Shown here one piece after another: positions 7,168 to 17,497 of a DNA stretch of 64,000 bases. Each line of letters begins with the position of its first letter. Position 1 is the first letter of the stretch. This DNA comes from Citrobacter arsenatis (GTDB lineage: Bacteria; Pseudomonadota; Gammaproteobacteria; Enterobacterales; Enterobacteriaceae). Both the position numbers and the translations under genes were made by a program. A model generated the notes under the pieces. It did not search any database, was not told the DNA's origin, and saw only the letters and a program-made list of their open reading frames with translations. The stretch spans positions 1 to 64,000 of the forward strand of contig NZ_CP037863.1 in the NCBI RefSeq assembly GCF_004353845.1. Direction: 5' to 3'.

Positions 7168-7542
7168 TTAGAATAACCCTTTTGCATTGCTGCGGGTTTC
7201 ATCTTCAGCATTGGGGGTTTGAGAGGATAAATTAGTCTCAGTCCGTTCAGCTGGTACATTTTCCTTTATCCTGCCCTGTAAAAGCGCTTCGACTTCACGA
7301 GGGTAAACCGCTTTAAGCAGCTGCATCAGATCGTCAAACGATGTATTCCTGTTCAGTAACTCGCTGAACAGGAACGGAAGACGCTCATCCTGCTTTCCAA
7401 AAGCAAACCCTGTAAGCAGCGCGGCGCGCCATAAACGTCCCCTTTCCCCCTGGGGTGTTTCATCTGTTTTCTGGCAGACAAAACGGTCCGCTTCGTTGGT
7501 TTCAGGATTCAGGTAAAACGTGATTTTGCGTCGCGTATCCAT
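7168..7542 (-). CDS. stbB: ParR/StbB-type partition adaptor
   Basis: A 124-aa protein 5 bp downstream of the actin-like gene. It begins MDTRRKITFYLNPE, a beta-strand like that of the ribbon-helix-helix domain of ParR/StbB, followed by a helical block and a polar, disordered tail. In type II partition the adaptor binds centromere repeats and links them to ParM filaments. The direct repeats at 8531-8634 are the likely binding sites. Assignment rests on position plus the N-terminal strand. Confidence 0.75.
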   Translation of the reverse strand: MDTRRKITFYLNPETNEADRFVCQKTDETPQGERGRLWRAALLTGFAFGKQDERLPFLFSELLNRNTSFDDLMQLLKAVYPREVEALLQGRIKENVPAERTETNLSSQTPNAEDETRSNAKGLF

Positions 7543-7547
7543 TGTTT

Positions 7548-8501
7548 TTATCCAATAAGGTACATGCCGTTAACGAGATCAAATTGGGATGAACGAGTTT
7601 TATAAAAGCGTTCTTCCCTGACCCCACAGTGTTTCTTCACATGATCGGCGATCAATTCAGCACCTCCGCCGATAACCATTACATGGGAGTATCCCTCAAA
7701 GCGGTTGATGGCTTCAATAACCCTGTTAACAAGTCGGTGGTGAGCGTTCTCAATCGCTTCACGAACCAGTTCAATTCGTGACGTGTCATTGATACGTGAT
7801 GAGAGATAAGAAGCATCGTTACGATGAATGATAATATCGTCAGCCAGATAGCTACTCCCTTTGGTTCTTGCCACGGACAGCGCCTCTTTTACCGCACCGG
7901 TGATCAAGGATACACCGAGGGTTGAATCACCATAAATACGCGAAATCCCTCGCATTTTCCCCATAACCTGAGAAATATCAAGCGTGGTTCCCCCCAGATC
8001 AACAATCAGGAGTGAATCCAGTTCGTTAAGATTTTTTACCACCTCAAAACCTGCTGGGATGGACTCGGGCATAACCTCGACATGCTTAATGGTGAAAGTC
8101 TTGCCACCATTAAGTTCGACCGGTCGCAGCAGATTCGCTTTTTTACGTTCAATGTTTGCCTTATTAGGCTGGTTATTTTTATCGTAATACTCAGATAAAG
8201 GCAGGCTCACTACCACATCGACTTCACAAGGTTCGATCCCGCTGTTAAGCAACGCATGGTGAACGGCAACAACATTCACATCGCTGTATTGCCAGGCGAC
8301 GTTCGTGGTAACCACAGCATCAGGGCTGATAGGATCAAAAGAGTATTGCTCACCATTCAACATATAGTTGAACGCTTGTTGTCCACCAAATGCAACAGCC
8401 CATTCACGCTTAAAGCTGTTAGGGCTGATTGACTGCCTGACCTCATCATCCTTCCACTGAAGTTTGATATTAGTTGATCCGTCATCGATATAAATTTTCA
8501 T
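7548..8501 (-). CDS. stbA: Actin-like partition ATPase (ParM/StbA)
   Basis: A 317-aa protein of the normal ParM length. Visible actin-fold motifs are the phosphate-1 loop [10 protein letters not shown] at the N-terminus, phosphate-2 [14 protein letters not shown] around residue 165 and the adenosine motif [10 protein letters not shown] near residue 275. It polymerises with ATP to push plasmid copies apart. First gene of the stb operon, with the repeat-containing promoter region directly upstream. Confidence 0.92.
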   Translation of the reverse strand: MKIYIDDGSTNIKLQWKDDEVRQSISPNSFKREWAVAFGGQQAFNYMLNGEQYSFDPISPDAVVTTNVAWQYSDVNVVAVHHALLNSGIEPCEVDVVVSLPLSEYYDKNNQPNKANIERKKANLLRPVELNGGKTFTIKHVEVMPESIPAGFEVVKNLNELDSLLIVDLGGTTLDISQVMGKMRGISRIYGDSTLGVSLITGAVKEALSVARTKGSSYLADDIIIHRNDASYLSSRINDTSRIELVREAIENAHHRLVNRVIEAINRFEGYSHVMVIGGGAELIADHVKKHCGVREERFYKTRSSQFDLVNGMYLIG

Positions 8502-8530
8502 TGAATGTCACCTGGGTAGTTGAAAACGCC

Positions 8531-8634
8531 TTAGAGAACAAAAAGAGATGTATTAGAGAACTATTGGTGAATTATACATAAACAACAGCCCCTATCAATA
8601 AGAAAAGAACACTGATTGAGATAAATTAGAGAAC
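8531..8634. repeat. TTAGAGAAC direct repeats, probable stb centromere/operator
   Basis: Three copies of TTAGAGAAC at 8531-8539, 8553-8561 and 8626-8634, with a partial copy (AAAAGAAC) near 8603. They lie in the AT-rich spacer upstream of stbA, as expected for ParR-binding iterons that also autoregulate the operon. The spacer 8502-8755 has no gene. Confidence 0.65.
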
Positions 8635-8755
8635 AATTTATGCAAGTAAAGAGATGTCGAATCTGACGCTGAGCAAAGAAATATTCATCGCGAATACAAC
8701 ATGATGAAGCCGTCGGCATACAGAACACTTGCGAAAAAGAAAAAAGAAGAAATAA

Positions 8756-8775
8756 TACTGTATATAAAAACAGGT
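8756..8775 (+). promoter_or_regulatory. LexA (SOS) box of umuDC
   Basis: TACTGTATATAAAAACAGGT matches the LexA consensus TACTGT-(AT)4-ACAGTA closely, with CTGT and ACAG half-sites spaced by 8 nt. It ends 17 bp before the umuD start codon, so the operon should be induced by DNA damage. Confidence 0.9.
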
Positions 8776-8792
8776 ATTTTAAGAGGTATGCC

Positions 8793-9215
8793 GTGTTACT
8801 TTTTCTTGCTCCCGAACAGGAGCCGGTGCAGTCCACTGCTCCGCTGTTCACCGAACGTTGCCCGGCGGGTTTTCCGTCGCCAGCCGCCGATTACACGGAG
8901 GAGGAACTTGACCTGAATGCCTATTGTATCCGGCGTCCGGCTGCAACTTTCTTCGTCAGGGCTATCGGGGATTCGATGCGGGATATGGGTCTGCATTCCG
9001 GCGATTTAATGGTTGTCGACAAAGCTGAGAAACCCATGCAGGGGGATATTGTCATCGCGGAAACAGATGGCGAGTTCACCGTTAAGCGCCTGCAGCTGAA
9101 GCCCCGTATCGCCCTGCTGCCGATGAATCCAACCTACCCCACGCTTTATCCGGAAGAACTGCAGATTTTCGGGGTGGTGACGGCTTTTATACACAAAACC
9201 CGGAGCACAGACTGA
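8793..9215 (+). CDS. umuD: UmuD-like polymerase V accessory protein
   Basis: A GTG start at 8793 has AAGAGG 6 nt upstream; 140 aa. The self-cleavage site is A25-G26 ([12 protein letters not shown]), with catalytic Ser61 (GDSM) and Lys98 (FTVK) in place. After RecA-stimulated cleavage, UmuD'2 joins UmuC to form the error-prone Pol V. Its stop overlaps the umuC start by one base (TGATG). The peptidase looks intact although its partner gene is broken. Confidence 0.93.
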   Translation: MLLFLAPEQEPVQSTAPLFTERCPAGFPSPAADYTEEELDLNAYCIRRPAATFFVRAIGDSMRDMGLHSGDLMVVDKAEKPMQGDIVIAETDGEFTVKRLQLKPRIALLPMNPTYPTLYPEELQIFGVVTAFIHKTRSTD

Positions 9216-10488
9216 TGTTTGCTTTGGCTGACGTTAACAGTTTTTACGCGAGCTGCGAGAAAGTATTTCGTCCCGATTTGCGTGACAGGCCTGTGGTGGT
9301 TCTGAGTAACAACGATGGTTGTGTAATCGCGCGCAGCGCTGAAGCGAAACGGCTGGGCATAAAAATGGGAGTGCCGTGGTTTCAGCTGAAGTCGGTAAAA
9401 TTTCCGGAGCCGGTCATCGCGTTCTCCAGTAATTACGCCCTCTACGCCTCCATGTCGAACAGGGTCATGGTTCATCTGGAAGCGCTGGCGCCACGCGTTG
9501 AGCAGTACTCCATTGACGAGATGTTCCTGGATATTCGCGGTATTGACAGCTGCATCGATTTCGAGGATTTCGGCCGGCAGCTGCGTGAGCACGTTCGTTC
9601 CGGCACGGGGCTGACCATCGGCGTCGGAATGGGACCTACGAAAACCCTGGCGAAGTCAGCACAATGGGCTTCCAAAGAGTGGCCACAATTTGGCGGCGTA
9701 CTGGCGTTAACGCCGGGTAATCCCCGCCGTACAGAAAAACTGCTGTCACTGCAGCCGGTGGAGGAAATCTGGGGGTGGGTCGCAGGATCTCAAAGAAGCT
9801 GAACACAATGGGGATCACCACAGCACTGCAGCTGGCCCGCGCGAATCCAACGTTCATCAGGAAAAATTTTAATGTGGTTCTGGAGAGAACGGTCCGGGAA
9901 CTCAATGGAGAAAGCTGTATTTCACTGGAGGAAGCACCGTCCCCCAAACAGCAGATAGTCTGCAGCCGGAGCTTTGGTGAACGTGTCACGACTTATGAGG
10001 CGATGCGGCAGGCAGTCTGTCAGCACGCTGAACGTGCCGCCGAAAAGCTGCGCGGCGAGCGTCAATTCTGCAGGCATATTGCCGTGTTCTTGAAAACATC
10101 GCCGTTTACCGTAAATGAACCCTACTACGGTAATCTGGCCAGTGAAAAATTGCTCATCCCCACGCAGGATACACGGGACATCATAGCCGCAGCAGTGAAA
10201 GCACTGGACAGGATCTGGGTGGATGGTCACCGCTATGCAAAGGCGGGCTGTATGCTCAACGATTTCACTCCAACCGGGGTTTCTCAGCTCAATTTGTTTG
10301 ATGAAGTGCAGCCGCGGGAACAGAGCACGCAACTGATGAAAACCCTGGATGGTATTAACCATTCAGGACTCGGGAAAATATGGTTTGCTGGGCGTGGGAT
10401 TGCACCTGAATGGCAAATGAAGCGTGACATGCTTTCCCCCGCGTACACTACTCGTTGGAAAGAAATACCCGTTGCGAGGATTGGATAA
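9215..10488 (+). pseudogene. umuC: umuC (Pol V catalytic subunit), frameshifted
   Basis: Residues 1-188 (9215-9778) are a clean UmuC N-terminus: [25 protein letters not shown] with the catalytic DE, and the palm/thumb. The frame then shifts at the run GGGGG at 9771-9775. The expected I-W-G-V-G-R-R needs six G; five are present. The remainder continues in the next frame ([17 protein letters not shown] to the end at 10488), including the C-terminal QLNLFDE beta-clamp motif. As written, it encodes a 195-aa truncated protein. A G-run under-call could produce the same picture. Confidence 0.85.
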
Positions 10489-10510
10489 AGCCGTTTTTAG
10501 AAAGGAGGCA

Positions 10511-10564
10511 GTGCTCGCCGCAGCCGAGCGACCGGGCATCGCCCGCGAGTGAGCGAGGAAGCAC
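10511..10564. other. ColE1/pMB1-like GC-rich segment
   Basis: GTGCTCGCCGCAGCCGAGCG followed by GAGTGAGCGAGGAAGC resembles the sequence I recall downstream of the pMB1 origin in pBR322. It is 54 bp, bounded by GTGCT and AGCAC. Whether it acts as a primosome or priming site here is unknown. Confidence 0.35.
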
Positions 10565-10743
10565 CAGGGAAAGGTACCAGCATGTTCTGCTTACGCCTAG
10601 TATCTAATGTTAGCCCTCTTCTTTAAGCTCTTATCCACTTATCCACCGTCATATTTTTATAAGATCTTTTTAAATTAGTTTTTAGGTTTACCTTTTTAGA
10701 CCCCCTTTGAGCCCTTATGTGGTGCGGGTTACAGAGGATCCTT

Positions 10744-10835
10744 TGTGACAACTTGCCCTTTCATTGTGACAAATCACCCTCATTTACCCTATTGAACTGT
10801 GACTATCTGCCCTGAACCCTGTGACAAATTGCCCT
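10744..10835 (+). repeat. Four origin iterons
   Basis: TGTGACAA-type 16-mers ending in GCCCT or ACCCT start at 10744, 10765, 10798 and 10820. Consensus TGTGACAAxTTGCCCT. These are direct repeats in the plus orientation upstream of repE. Confidence 0.88.
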
Positions 10836-10876
10836 CTGCGATCTATTTGAATCACAAACTTATCCTTACCTGTTGA

Positions 10877-11686
<810 letters not shown>

Positions 11687-11694
11687 ATCATGAG

Positions 11695-11980
11695 GGCAGA
11701 TAGTCACACTTCCGAGGGTTGAATGTCACAGTCCCTCAGTGCAAATTGTCACAGATAAGTGGTGTTCTCAGGGCTATTTGTCACACTTGGAATGGTTTTC
11801 AGCTATTTGATACCCATGAAATCAAGCCTTAACCCCTTTACTTTCTTGAAGGCAGATTGTCACTCTTAGCTAAGAGCAATTTGTCACACTTCTTTCAGGG
11901 CATTTTGTCACAGAAGAAATATTAGACACTAACAGAGTAAGTCTCCTGGCTGACTAAAGTTGAGTGCAATTTGTCACACC
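11695..11980 (-). repeat. Downstream inverted iterons (incC-like)
   Basis: At least seven copies of a TTGTCACA-type motif (near 11702, 11723, 11747, 11779, 11867, 11881, 11912 and 11970), several preceded by AGGGC or TGCAA, in the orientation opposite to the origin iterons. In F this array (incC) controls copy number by handcuffing RepE. Spacer 11687-12207 has no gene. Confidence 0.8.
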
Positions 11981-12207
11981 TTGCGTCCAGTGAAACCTTA
12001 AAGTACATCATTGGGATAAAGTTAGTGTCATATCTTTTACGCTGAAGAAAGGGGATAGCGTTTTGAAGTCGGCTCCATTTTGCTGGTAGTGCCAGTTATC
12101 GATCCTGCCATTCCCCTTCTGCCAGGAATATCAACAGCAATGAGAACTTGGCATTAGGAGTTATTCTGTGAAGTTGATTATCATTTTTTCATGAAATCAT
12201 GTTTTCA

Positions 12208-12435
12208 TTATTTCATTTTACTGCGATACATCTCATACCCAGCCATTATCATTTCAGTCATAGATATCCCCTGCTCCGCAGCATAAGCTTTCATTTCTTT
12301 GTGCTTAGACACAGGTACTTTTATCTGGATAGGCTTCACAGATGATTCAGGAGCTGCGCTTCGTCCTGTAACATCCAGAGTTGGTTCATCATCTTTTGGT
12401 GGATCAATTTTGATAGTACTTTTCGGGCCTTTCAT
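12208..12435 (-). CDS. Small partition partner of ParA (ParG/RHH-like)
   Basis: A 75-aa protein from the ATG at 12435 (GAGG 6 nt upstream). The N-terminal 40 residues are polar and disordered; the C-terminal part (KPIQIKVPVSKHKEMKAYAAEQGISMTEMIMAGYEMY) has the beta-strand plus two helices of a ribbon-helix-helix domain. It lies just downstream of a ParA gene, as for ParG or Omega-type centromere-binding proteins. Likely binds the ATGATTTAATGA-rich boxes around the locus. Confidence 0.75.
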   Translation of the reverse strand: MKGPKSTIKIDPPKDDEPTLDVTGRSAAPESSVKPIQIKVPVSKHKEMKAYAAEQGISMTEMIMAGYEMYRSKMK

Positions 12436-12476
12436 AGAGAACCTCACACATAAAATGAATTAATGAAATCATGCTA

Positions 12477-13103
12477 TCATGAATTAATTATATCATGAAC
12501 TTCTTCAATCATTTGTTTTGCGAGTTCGTTTAAAGATTTAAATGATGTTTCATGTAGTGCGCGCCCGGCATCAAGGGCTTCGCCATAGCTTGTCTTAAAA
12601 GGTATAACCGTTTTCAGTACTTTGTAACCCCATGCTTTAATCGTTTCCTGAGCTTTTTCCCCCTGAGAAGGAGACGGAGATTTAGCTACAGCGAATACGA
12701 TTTTGCTCTTATCAATCCCTTTTTTTATCAATTCGCGGGCTAGCTCGAGTGAAGGCTCAAGATCATCGATTGTCGTTCCTGTCGAGATAATTACCAGGTC
12801 TGATTCATCGGCTACGTCGAGCGATGTTGTCTCTGCAGCTGGACGGCCATCAATAATTAATAAATGGCAGCTGTCCTTCATTTTGACTGCTGTATCAACC
12901 CGACGGTAAAGAGCACAGTCAATTTGACTTAGTCCACTTTTTTCCCTTCGCTCAGTCCATTTGAATGATGTCTGTTGCTTTACATCCATATCAGCCAGAT
13001 GAGTCTTCCATCCAGCCTCCGTAAATCCTACAGCCAGTGTTCTGGATTCGGTGCTTTTGGAACCACCACCCTTCTGACCAATTACTGATATAACCTTACC
13101 CAT
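12477..13103 (-). CDS. parA: ParA-family partition ATPase
   Basis: A 208-aa protein of the small ParF type without an N-terminal DNA-binding domain. The deviant Walker A motif GQKGGGSKST is at residues 9-18; the Walker A' DMD and Walker B LLIIDG follow near residues 38 and 82. AAAGGA lies upstream of the ATG. With the downstream RHH gene it forms a type Ib partition cassette, a second partition system beside stb. Confidence 0.9.
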   Translation of the reverse strand: MGKVISVIGQKGGGSKSTESRTLAVGFTEAGWKTHLADMDVKQQTSFKWTERREKSGLSQIDCALYRRVDTAVKMKDSCHLLIIDGRPAAETTSLDVADESDLVIISTGTTIDDLEPSLELARELIKKGIDKSKIVFAVAKSPSPSQGEKAQETIKAWGYKVLKTVIPFKTSYGEALDAGRALHETSFKSLNELAKQMIEEVHDIINS

Positions 13104-13105
13104 GA

Positions 13106-13300
13106 TATCATCCTTTCATTAAATCATGATTTCATTATAAATGAGTTTGTGCAAATCAAACTATGACACAGAGTACTATGCAATAACAATATGAAATCAT
13201 GATTTAATGATATAAGGAAAACATGAACATCATAACTATGTGAAATTGTTCACGATAACCAGTCATTAAATAATGATTTAATGATTTAATGACTAAAGAG
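13106..13300. promoter_or_regulatory. AT-rich box cluster, probable partition site/operator
   Basis: Repeated ATCATGATTTCATTA, ATCATGATTTAATGATAT and TTAAATAATGATTTAATGATTTAATGA words near 13120, 13193 and 13263. Similar boxes occur at 12470-12495, around 12190-12220 and at 14648-14660. They fit RHH binding sites serving as centromere and operator for parA and the divergent gene at 13315. Confidence 0.6.
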
Positions 13301-13314
13301 AAAGGTGGGCAGGT

Positions 13315-14601
13315 ATGAATAATTTCACGGTCAAACTGTATTTTGATAGCAAGTCATCACCCCGATTATTTGGCGCAGATGAACAAGATTCGTCTTCGAT
13401 ACAGACTGAATTTCAACAAGCATTGAAGAAATCACGCGACTGTAACTCGTATGCTGTCTGTTTATGTACAGGCAGAGAACTACCGCTGGCTGTGAAGTTA
13501 AAAAATGAGAAGCATCATCTTGCACGCTTCCCTCTCACTGGCAATAAACATAAGGATGAGTGTCGTTTCTATAGCCGCCTCTCACCTGAAGGTGCGCAAG
13601 GCACTTACAACAATGATGCGATCACTGAAAAGCCAGACGGCATTATCAACTTAAAGCTGGATTATGCTTTGCAGACAAAATCAGTATCTGATGATATTCC
13701 TGCAACCCCTCTGACTGGTGATGCTTCCCGTAAACGCAAAAGAGGCACTGTGTCTCTGTGCGGCCTAATGCACTTGCTCTGGGAAAATTCAGGATATAAC
13801 CGATGGTTTCCAAAGATGGATGGAGTGAGGTCATCAACATTACTTGGCTTCCATCTTTGGACTCAGGCATGTGAAATTGAAATTGGCAAAACACGATTGT
13901 CAAAGGTATTGCTTACGCCTGCAGTGACCGGTTCAAGAGATAGTGCCCGGAACAGTGGGGCTGTAGAATTCGCCAGGCAGAATAAATGCAGGATGGTAGT
14001 CGTGGCCGAACTGGCAAAATACTCTGATAAATACATCTCAGGGGTAAACCGTCTGCCTGTGAAGGATTTTGCAGGTATGCCTTTTCTTGGTCTTGATACC
14101 TCCAGATGGAATTCTGCCATTGAGAGATTTCCACATGAATTCAGTGGCTGGAAAAATGGATATAAAACTTTCATCATTGCTCTGACAGATGTGCCCAGCG
14201 CTAAGTCAGCTCAGGTTCGCCAGCTTGCCATGATGATGACGAGTGAGCGCTTTATACCGCTTGATTCGCAATATGAAGGCATGATGGAACAAAAATTATA
14301 CGAGTTACAGCGGTCCTTTTTTAAACCACTAAGATATGACTCTTCCGAGATGGAGTTTCATCCCGACTTTTGTCTGCTCGATGTGCAGTCTCAAAATCAT
14401 ATGCCTTTCCCGATTGAGGTGTGGGGGATGAAAGCCGATGCTTACATTGCTCATCGGCGCGAGAAAGAAAGATGGTACAACTGTGAATTTGGTGAGAAAG
14501 GATGGTGGTCCTGGGACGCAACCATAAGCGGTAAGTTGGCTATTGATTCATCCTTCCCATCAAAGAAAATATCTGGCTACACTAACTTAATGAAAGAATG
14601 A
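13315..14601 (+). CDS. Plasmid protein, possibly DUF1173 family
   Basis: A 428-aa uninterrupted frame with a GGCAGGT site before the ATG. A Cys/His pattern (NKHKDECRFY) follows the N-terminal quarter and a basic DASRKRKRG segment lies near residue 145. Overall arrangement recalls DUF1173 proteins of conjugative plasmids, but I am not certain. The C-terminus runs into a seven-unit octamer repeat that supplies the stop codon. It is divergent from parA and shares the AT-rich box region, so the partition proteins may regulate it. Confidence 0.6.
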   Translation: MNNFTVKLYFDSKSSPRLFGADEQDSSSIQTEFQQALKKSRDCNSYAVCLCTGRELPLAVKLKNEKHHLARFPLTGNKHKDECRFYSRLSPEGAQGTYNNDAITEKPDGIINLKLDYALQTKSVSDDIPATPLTGDASRKRKRGTVSLCGLMHLLWENSGYNRWFPKMDGVRSSTLLGFHLWTQACEIEIGKTRLSKVLLTPAVTGSRDSARNSGAVEFARQNKCRMVVVAELAKYSDKYISGVNRLPVKDFAGMPFLGLDTSRWNSAIERFPHEFSGWKNGYKTFIIALTDVPSAKSAQVRQLAMMMTSERFIPLDSQYEGMMEQKLYELQRSFFKPLRYDSSEMEFHPDFCLLDVQSQNHMPFPIEVWGMKADAYIAHRREKERWYNCEFGEKGWWSWDATISGKLAIDSSFPSKKISGYTNLMKE

Positions 14602-14651
14602 AAGAATGAAAGAATGAAAGAATGAAAGAATGAAAGAATGAAAGAATGAAA
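14590..14651. repeat. Tandem ATGAAAGA octamer array
   Basis: Seven perfect units of ATGAAAGA (14590-14645), then a partial unit running into an ATCATGATTT box. The first units encode the last residues and the stop codon of the preceding gene. Because the unit is 8 bp, gain or loss of a unit upstream of the stop would change the frame of the tail. Confidence 0.9.
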
Positions 14652-14724
14652 TCATGATTTTGTGTTGTTTTTTAATGACCTTCTCTTTATAAGAAGGCCT
14701 GATACTTCCAATGCAACAAAGCTT

Positions 14725-15027
14725 TCAGATTGTTGTACGCATGATGAAATACTTTCCCGGGCTGGTCTTAATGATGTTGATCATCGAGCCATCCTTGTTT
14801 ACACCAACACACTGAAAACTATGTCTCTCGTAGCCATTGTCGTAGATGGTTTTTCCTTGCTCTAGCTTCACAATCCCGTTATCGATACAGGAAACGACCT
14901 CATTTTTTAACGAAATATCGTCGTTTTCATTTAAGCACTCGCTGTAATATGAATGAATTTCTTCCGGATAGGTATTGTCGTCGTGAAAAGACAGAGCTAT
15001 TGTTCGTTTTGGGTCAGATATTTTTTT
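14725..15027 (-). pseudogene. C-terminal fragment of an unknown gene
   Basis: An open minus-strand frame without a plausible start, limited upstream by a TGA that lies inside the recombinase gene's 3' end. It reads about 100 residues including LSFHDDNTYPEEIHSYY and GKTIYDNGYERHSF and ends GKYFIMRTTI. Composition looks coding. Probably an N-terminally truncated gene fused to the recombinase end by an earlier rearrangement. Family unknown. Confidence 0.45.
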
Positions 15028-15796
15028 TCAACATGGCCACCGCATCAGCTTCCGGCATCTGGAACTGAACCCTGTGGCGTGCAGCCACATCGAGTGCAAA
15101 CACCTTCGTGTACACTTCCGTCGAGCTTATCGACTTATGTCCCATCAGGCTCTGCAGCACCTTCAGCGGAATACCATTGTACAGCATATGCATGGCATAG
15201 GAATGCCGGAAAGTATGTGGCGTCACCGGGACGGAGAACGTCACGCCATCGGCTGCCGCGGCATCTACCGCTTCATTCAGCCAGGTACGCACTGTGCGGT
15301 CGGTAATTTCCCAGATACGTGCCTTCTCCATTCTGCCGGTACGTTTATTGCGACGCTCGAGCGGGATTTTCAGCGTGGCCACCATCATCTCCAGCTGGCT
15401 GACGTACTGTTTATCTGAAAGCGGCACCAGACGATGCGCCTGATTGCCGGCAGGCATTCTTCCGGCTGTTCTGGCCGCCTTTTCCGCTCTCTGTTTCAGG
15501 GTTGCCAGCTGCACAAACGAATAGGGCGGAGCCAGCGAAAAATCAGCCCGCGTCAGGGCCAGCGCTTCATTGATCCGTGCGCCGGTATTCCACAGCGTGG
15601 CCAGCAGCATTTTGCGGTGCAGATCCGGCACGTAATGGAGCAGGGCGCTCACTTCCGGCGCCAGCAGATACTTCGGCAGTTCGTCCTGGACGATCGCCAT
15701 CTGACGCAGGGCCAGAGCGGCCGGATAATCGATGGCCACGGGTAGCAGGATTTTTTCCTGGGCGTAAACCTGTCCGGGAATAGAAGGGTAATTCAT
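15014..15796 (-). CDS. Tyrosine recombinase, ResD-like
   Basis: A 260-aa recombinase with the catalytic set of the family: Arg in NTGARINEAL, HTFRH (HxxR), LMGH and the nucleophile Tyr in STEVYTKVF. Length and sequence resemble the F-plasmid D protein, which resolves plasmid multimers. The start codon overlaps the upstream gene's stop by 4 bp. Likely role is multimer resolution at a site near the replicon; a site was not identified. Confidence 0.85.
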   Translation of the reverse strand: MNYPSIPGQVYAQEKILLPVAIDYPAALALRQMAIVQDELPKYLLAPEVSALLHYVPDLHRKMLLATLWNTGARINEALALTRADFSLAPPYSFVQLATLKQRAEKAARTAGRMPAGNQAHRLVPLSDKQYVSQLEMMVATLKIPLERRNKRTGRMEKARIWEITDRTVRTWLNEAVDAAAADGVTFSVPVTPHTFRHSYAMHMLYNGIPLKVLQSLMGHKSISSTEVYTKVFALDVAARHRVQFQMPEADAVAMLKKNI

Positions 15797-16215
15797 GATA
15801 CCTCGGGTGTTTCATCACTTTCTGGTGAAAACGTCTGGCACTCCACGGAGCCATGAACAGAGTGGAACTCATCCAGCGTAACCAGCACGCGACGACCACT
15901 CTTCCGGGGAAACATTCTCCGCATCTCAGGGGTAAGCTGGTTACGTTCCCATCCGTAAGGAAAGATAATGCTGTAGTCACTTCTCTCAGGGAAAATATCA
16001 GGGCCTGCGACGATACGAGCTACTTCCTGATTCAGACGATCTCCACGCCAGCCATAAGCTGCCAGCCGTTTGCGGATACGACCGATCGGAAAACGTTTAT
16101 CAGAGTGACGGGGAAAGGTCATTTTCCCGTCCTCACCTCGTATGAGGCCAAACATATCCAGCGACTGCCGGCAGAATATTTTTCGACCGAGAAAATACCC
16201 ACTCATTTCTTCCAT
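15793..16215 (-). CDS. Hypothetical protein coupled to the recombinase
   Basis: A 140-aa basic protein ending in a 4-bp ATGA overlap with the recombinase, so the two are translationally coupled. GGGAG precedes the ATG at 16215. It contains RHSDKRFPIGRIRKRL and YGWRGDRLNQEVARI, which look DNA-binding. No family recognised; a recombination accessory role is an inference from coupling. Confidence 0.6.
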   Translation of the reverse strand: MEEMSGYFLGRKIFCRQSLDMFGLIRGEDGKMTFPRHSDKRFPIGRIRKRLAAYGWRGDRLNQEVARIVAGPDIFPERSDYSIIFPYGWERNQLTPEMRRMFPRKSGRRVLVTLDEFHSVHGSVECQTFSPESDETPEVS

Positions 16216-16261
16216 TACAGACTCCCGGAGTAATCATTTTATCAAAGTAAGTTACGCAGAC

Positions 16262-16681
16262 TCACAATCGAATTTTTCCAGATGCAGGAACAAGCTCATC
16301 CAGAGTGCTGGCACAAACTTCCGTCAAAATGCCTTCCTCATGCTTAGCAATGATTTCGCTGACAGGAACCGAGCCTTCGAGCGTTCGGGTGTTCCTTGGG
16401 GGAGTTACAAAAATCCAGTCACCTGACATCTGAGCTCCAGCAAGATTATCCTCATCGTCGCATTCTGATGGTTGCCATTCCCCGACTTCCTGTCCTTTAT
16501 CATTGAGTAATACCGTGATGGTATCTCCACAACCTGAGGGCGAGTGCCGCATAGAAATATCGCCATACTCAGTCTCTAACTGGTGTGCAATCCCCCTGAG
16601 CTGGTCGAGCATTCCCATATCCACATTTAACAGGTTATTGTTGTCATCTTCTGCTTCGTTATCTCGCTGCAAATCATCCAT
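16262..16681 (-). CDS. Hypothetical acidic protein, 139 aa
   Basis: A GGGGGG run lies 8 nt upstream of the ATG. The N-terminal 20 residues are very acidic and Asn-rich. The centre has a GCGDTITVLLNDKGQEVGEW strand pattern. Family not recognised. It may head the operon with the two genes below. Confidence 0.5.
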   Translation of the reverse strand: MDDLQRDNEAEDDNNNLLNVDMGMLDQLRGIAHQLETEYGDISMRHSPSGCGDTITVLLNDKGQEVGEWQPSECDDEDNLAGAQMSGDWIFVTPPRNTRTLEGSVPVSEIIAKHEEGILTEVCASTLDELVPASGKIRL

Positions 16682-17497
16682 TAATATCCCCCCGCTTATC
16701 CGGATATCAGAATCAAAATTTTTCCATTCCCGGTGTTTATTTATTGTTGAGAAATCCCGTCCTGCCCGACCTTCAGGGTGGACATGTTGTTTGTACTGGC
16801 GTGAAAGAAAGCGTTCTCATGTCAAACGGCTTCTTGCCTGAAGGCCTCAGCGTTTTTGCTGCAGTCATGTCAAAAAAGCGAGAGCCAGAACAAACAGCAG
16901 CGTCAGTATCTTGTCCTGCGTGGACAGTCCCAAAAACATCTGGATGATTCTCAGTAATAACTCACACATATCAACAAGCCCCTCATGATTCAGAATCTTT
17001 GAGGTCCGATAGTAAGGAGTTTGTACTTTGCGTATTTTGTAAAGTCCGGTAATGCCTCTGTCGAAGACTGAGCGCGCTTCCCCTGACACCGGATGAAACC
17101 ATCACTCAGAGTAATCACACTCCCCGGCATAATATTTTGCCACGACCATCCTTTTCGCACGGTGCTGACTCTGTCCGGACATTTCTGTGTTAATTGATGC
17201 CGGGATTATCACCATGAGTGACAGTACCGGGCGCATTCAGAATTTTCTCGACACCTCTTAGGAATTTTCTCACACCTGTAACACGGGTGATGATAACTAT
17301 TGATGTAGTCCCTTACGAATATCATAACTCATGTGATAATAAGTAGTCGTATAACAACTGAGTTAAATTACCGGATGACTGTTTTCATGTGATCCGATTT
17401 TTGCTGTATTCAGGGATTTCCGGAAGTGTACCACGGTCAGGGAATAAGCGAAGCGGTCTTTTCCGCCCCTGAGAACCTGGTCAGATAAAGAGGGATT
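16682..17497. other. Gene-poor region with a possible small membrane peptide
   Basis: No convincing gene. A minus-strand frame at 16865-17089 ends in a hydrophobic segment (ILTLLFVLALAFLT) that could be a small membrane peptide if translation starts at the internal ATG of MCELLLRII near 16970. Two GAATTTTCTC words occur near 17230 and 17262. Otherwise nothing recognised. Confidence 0.3.
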
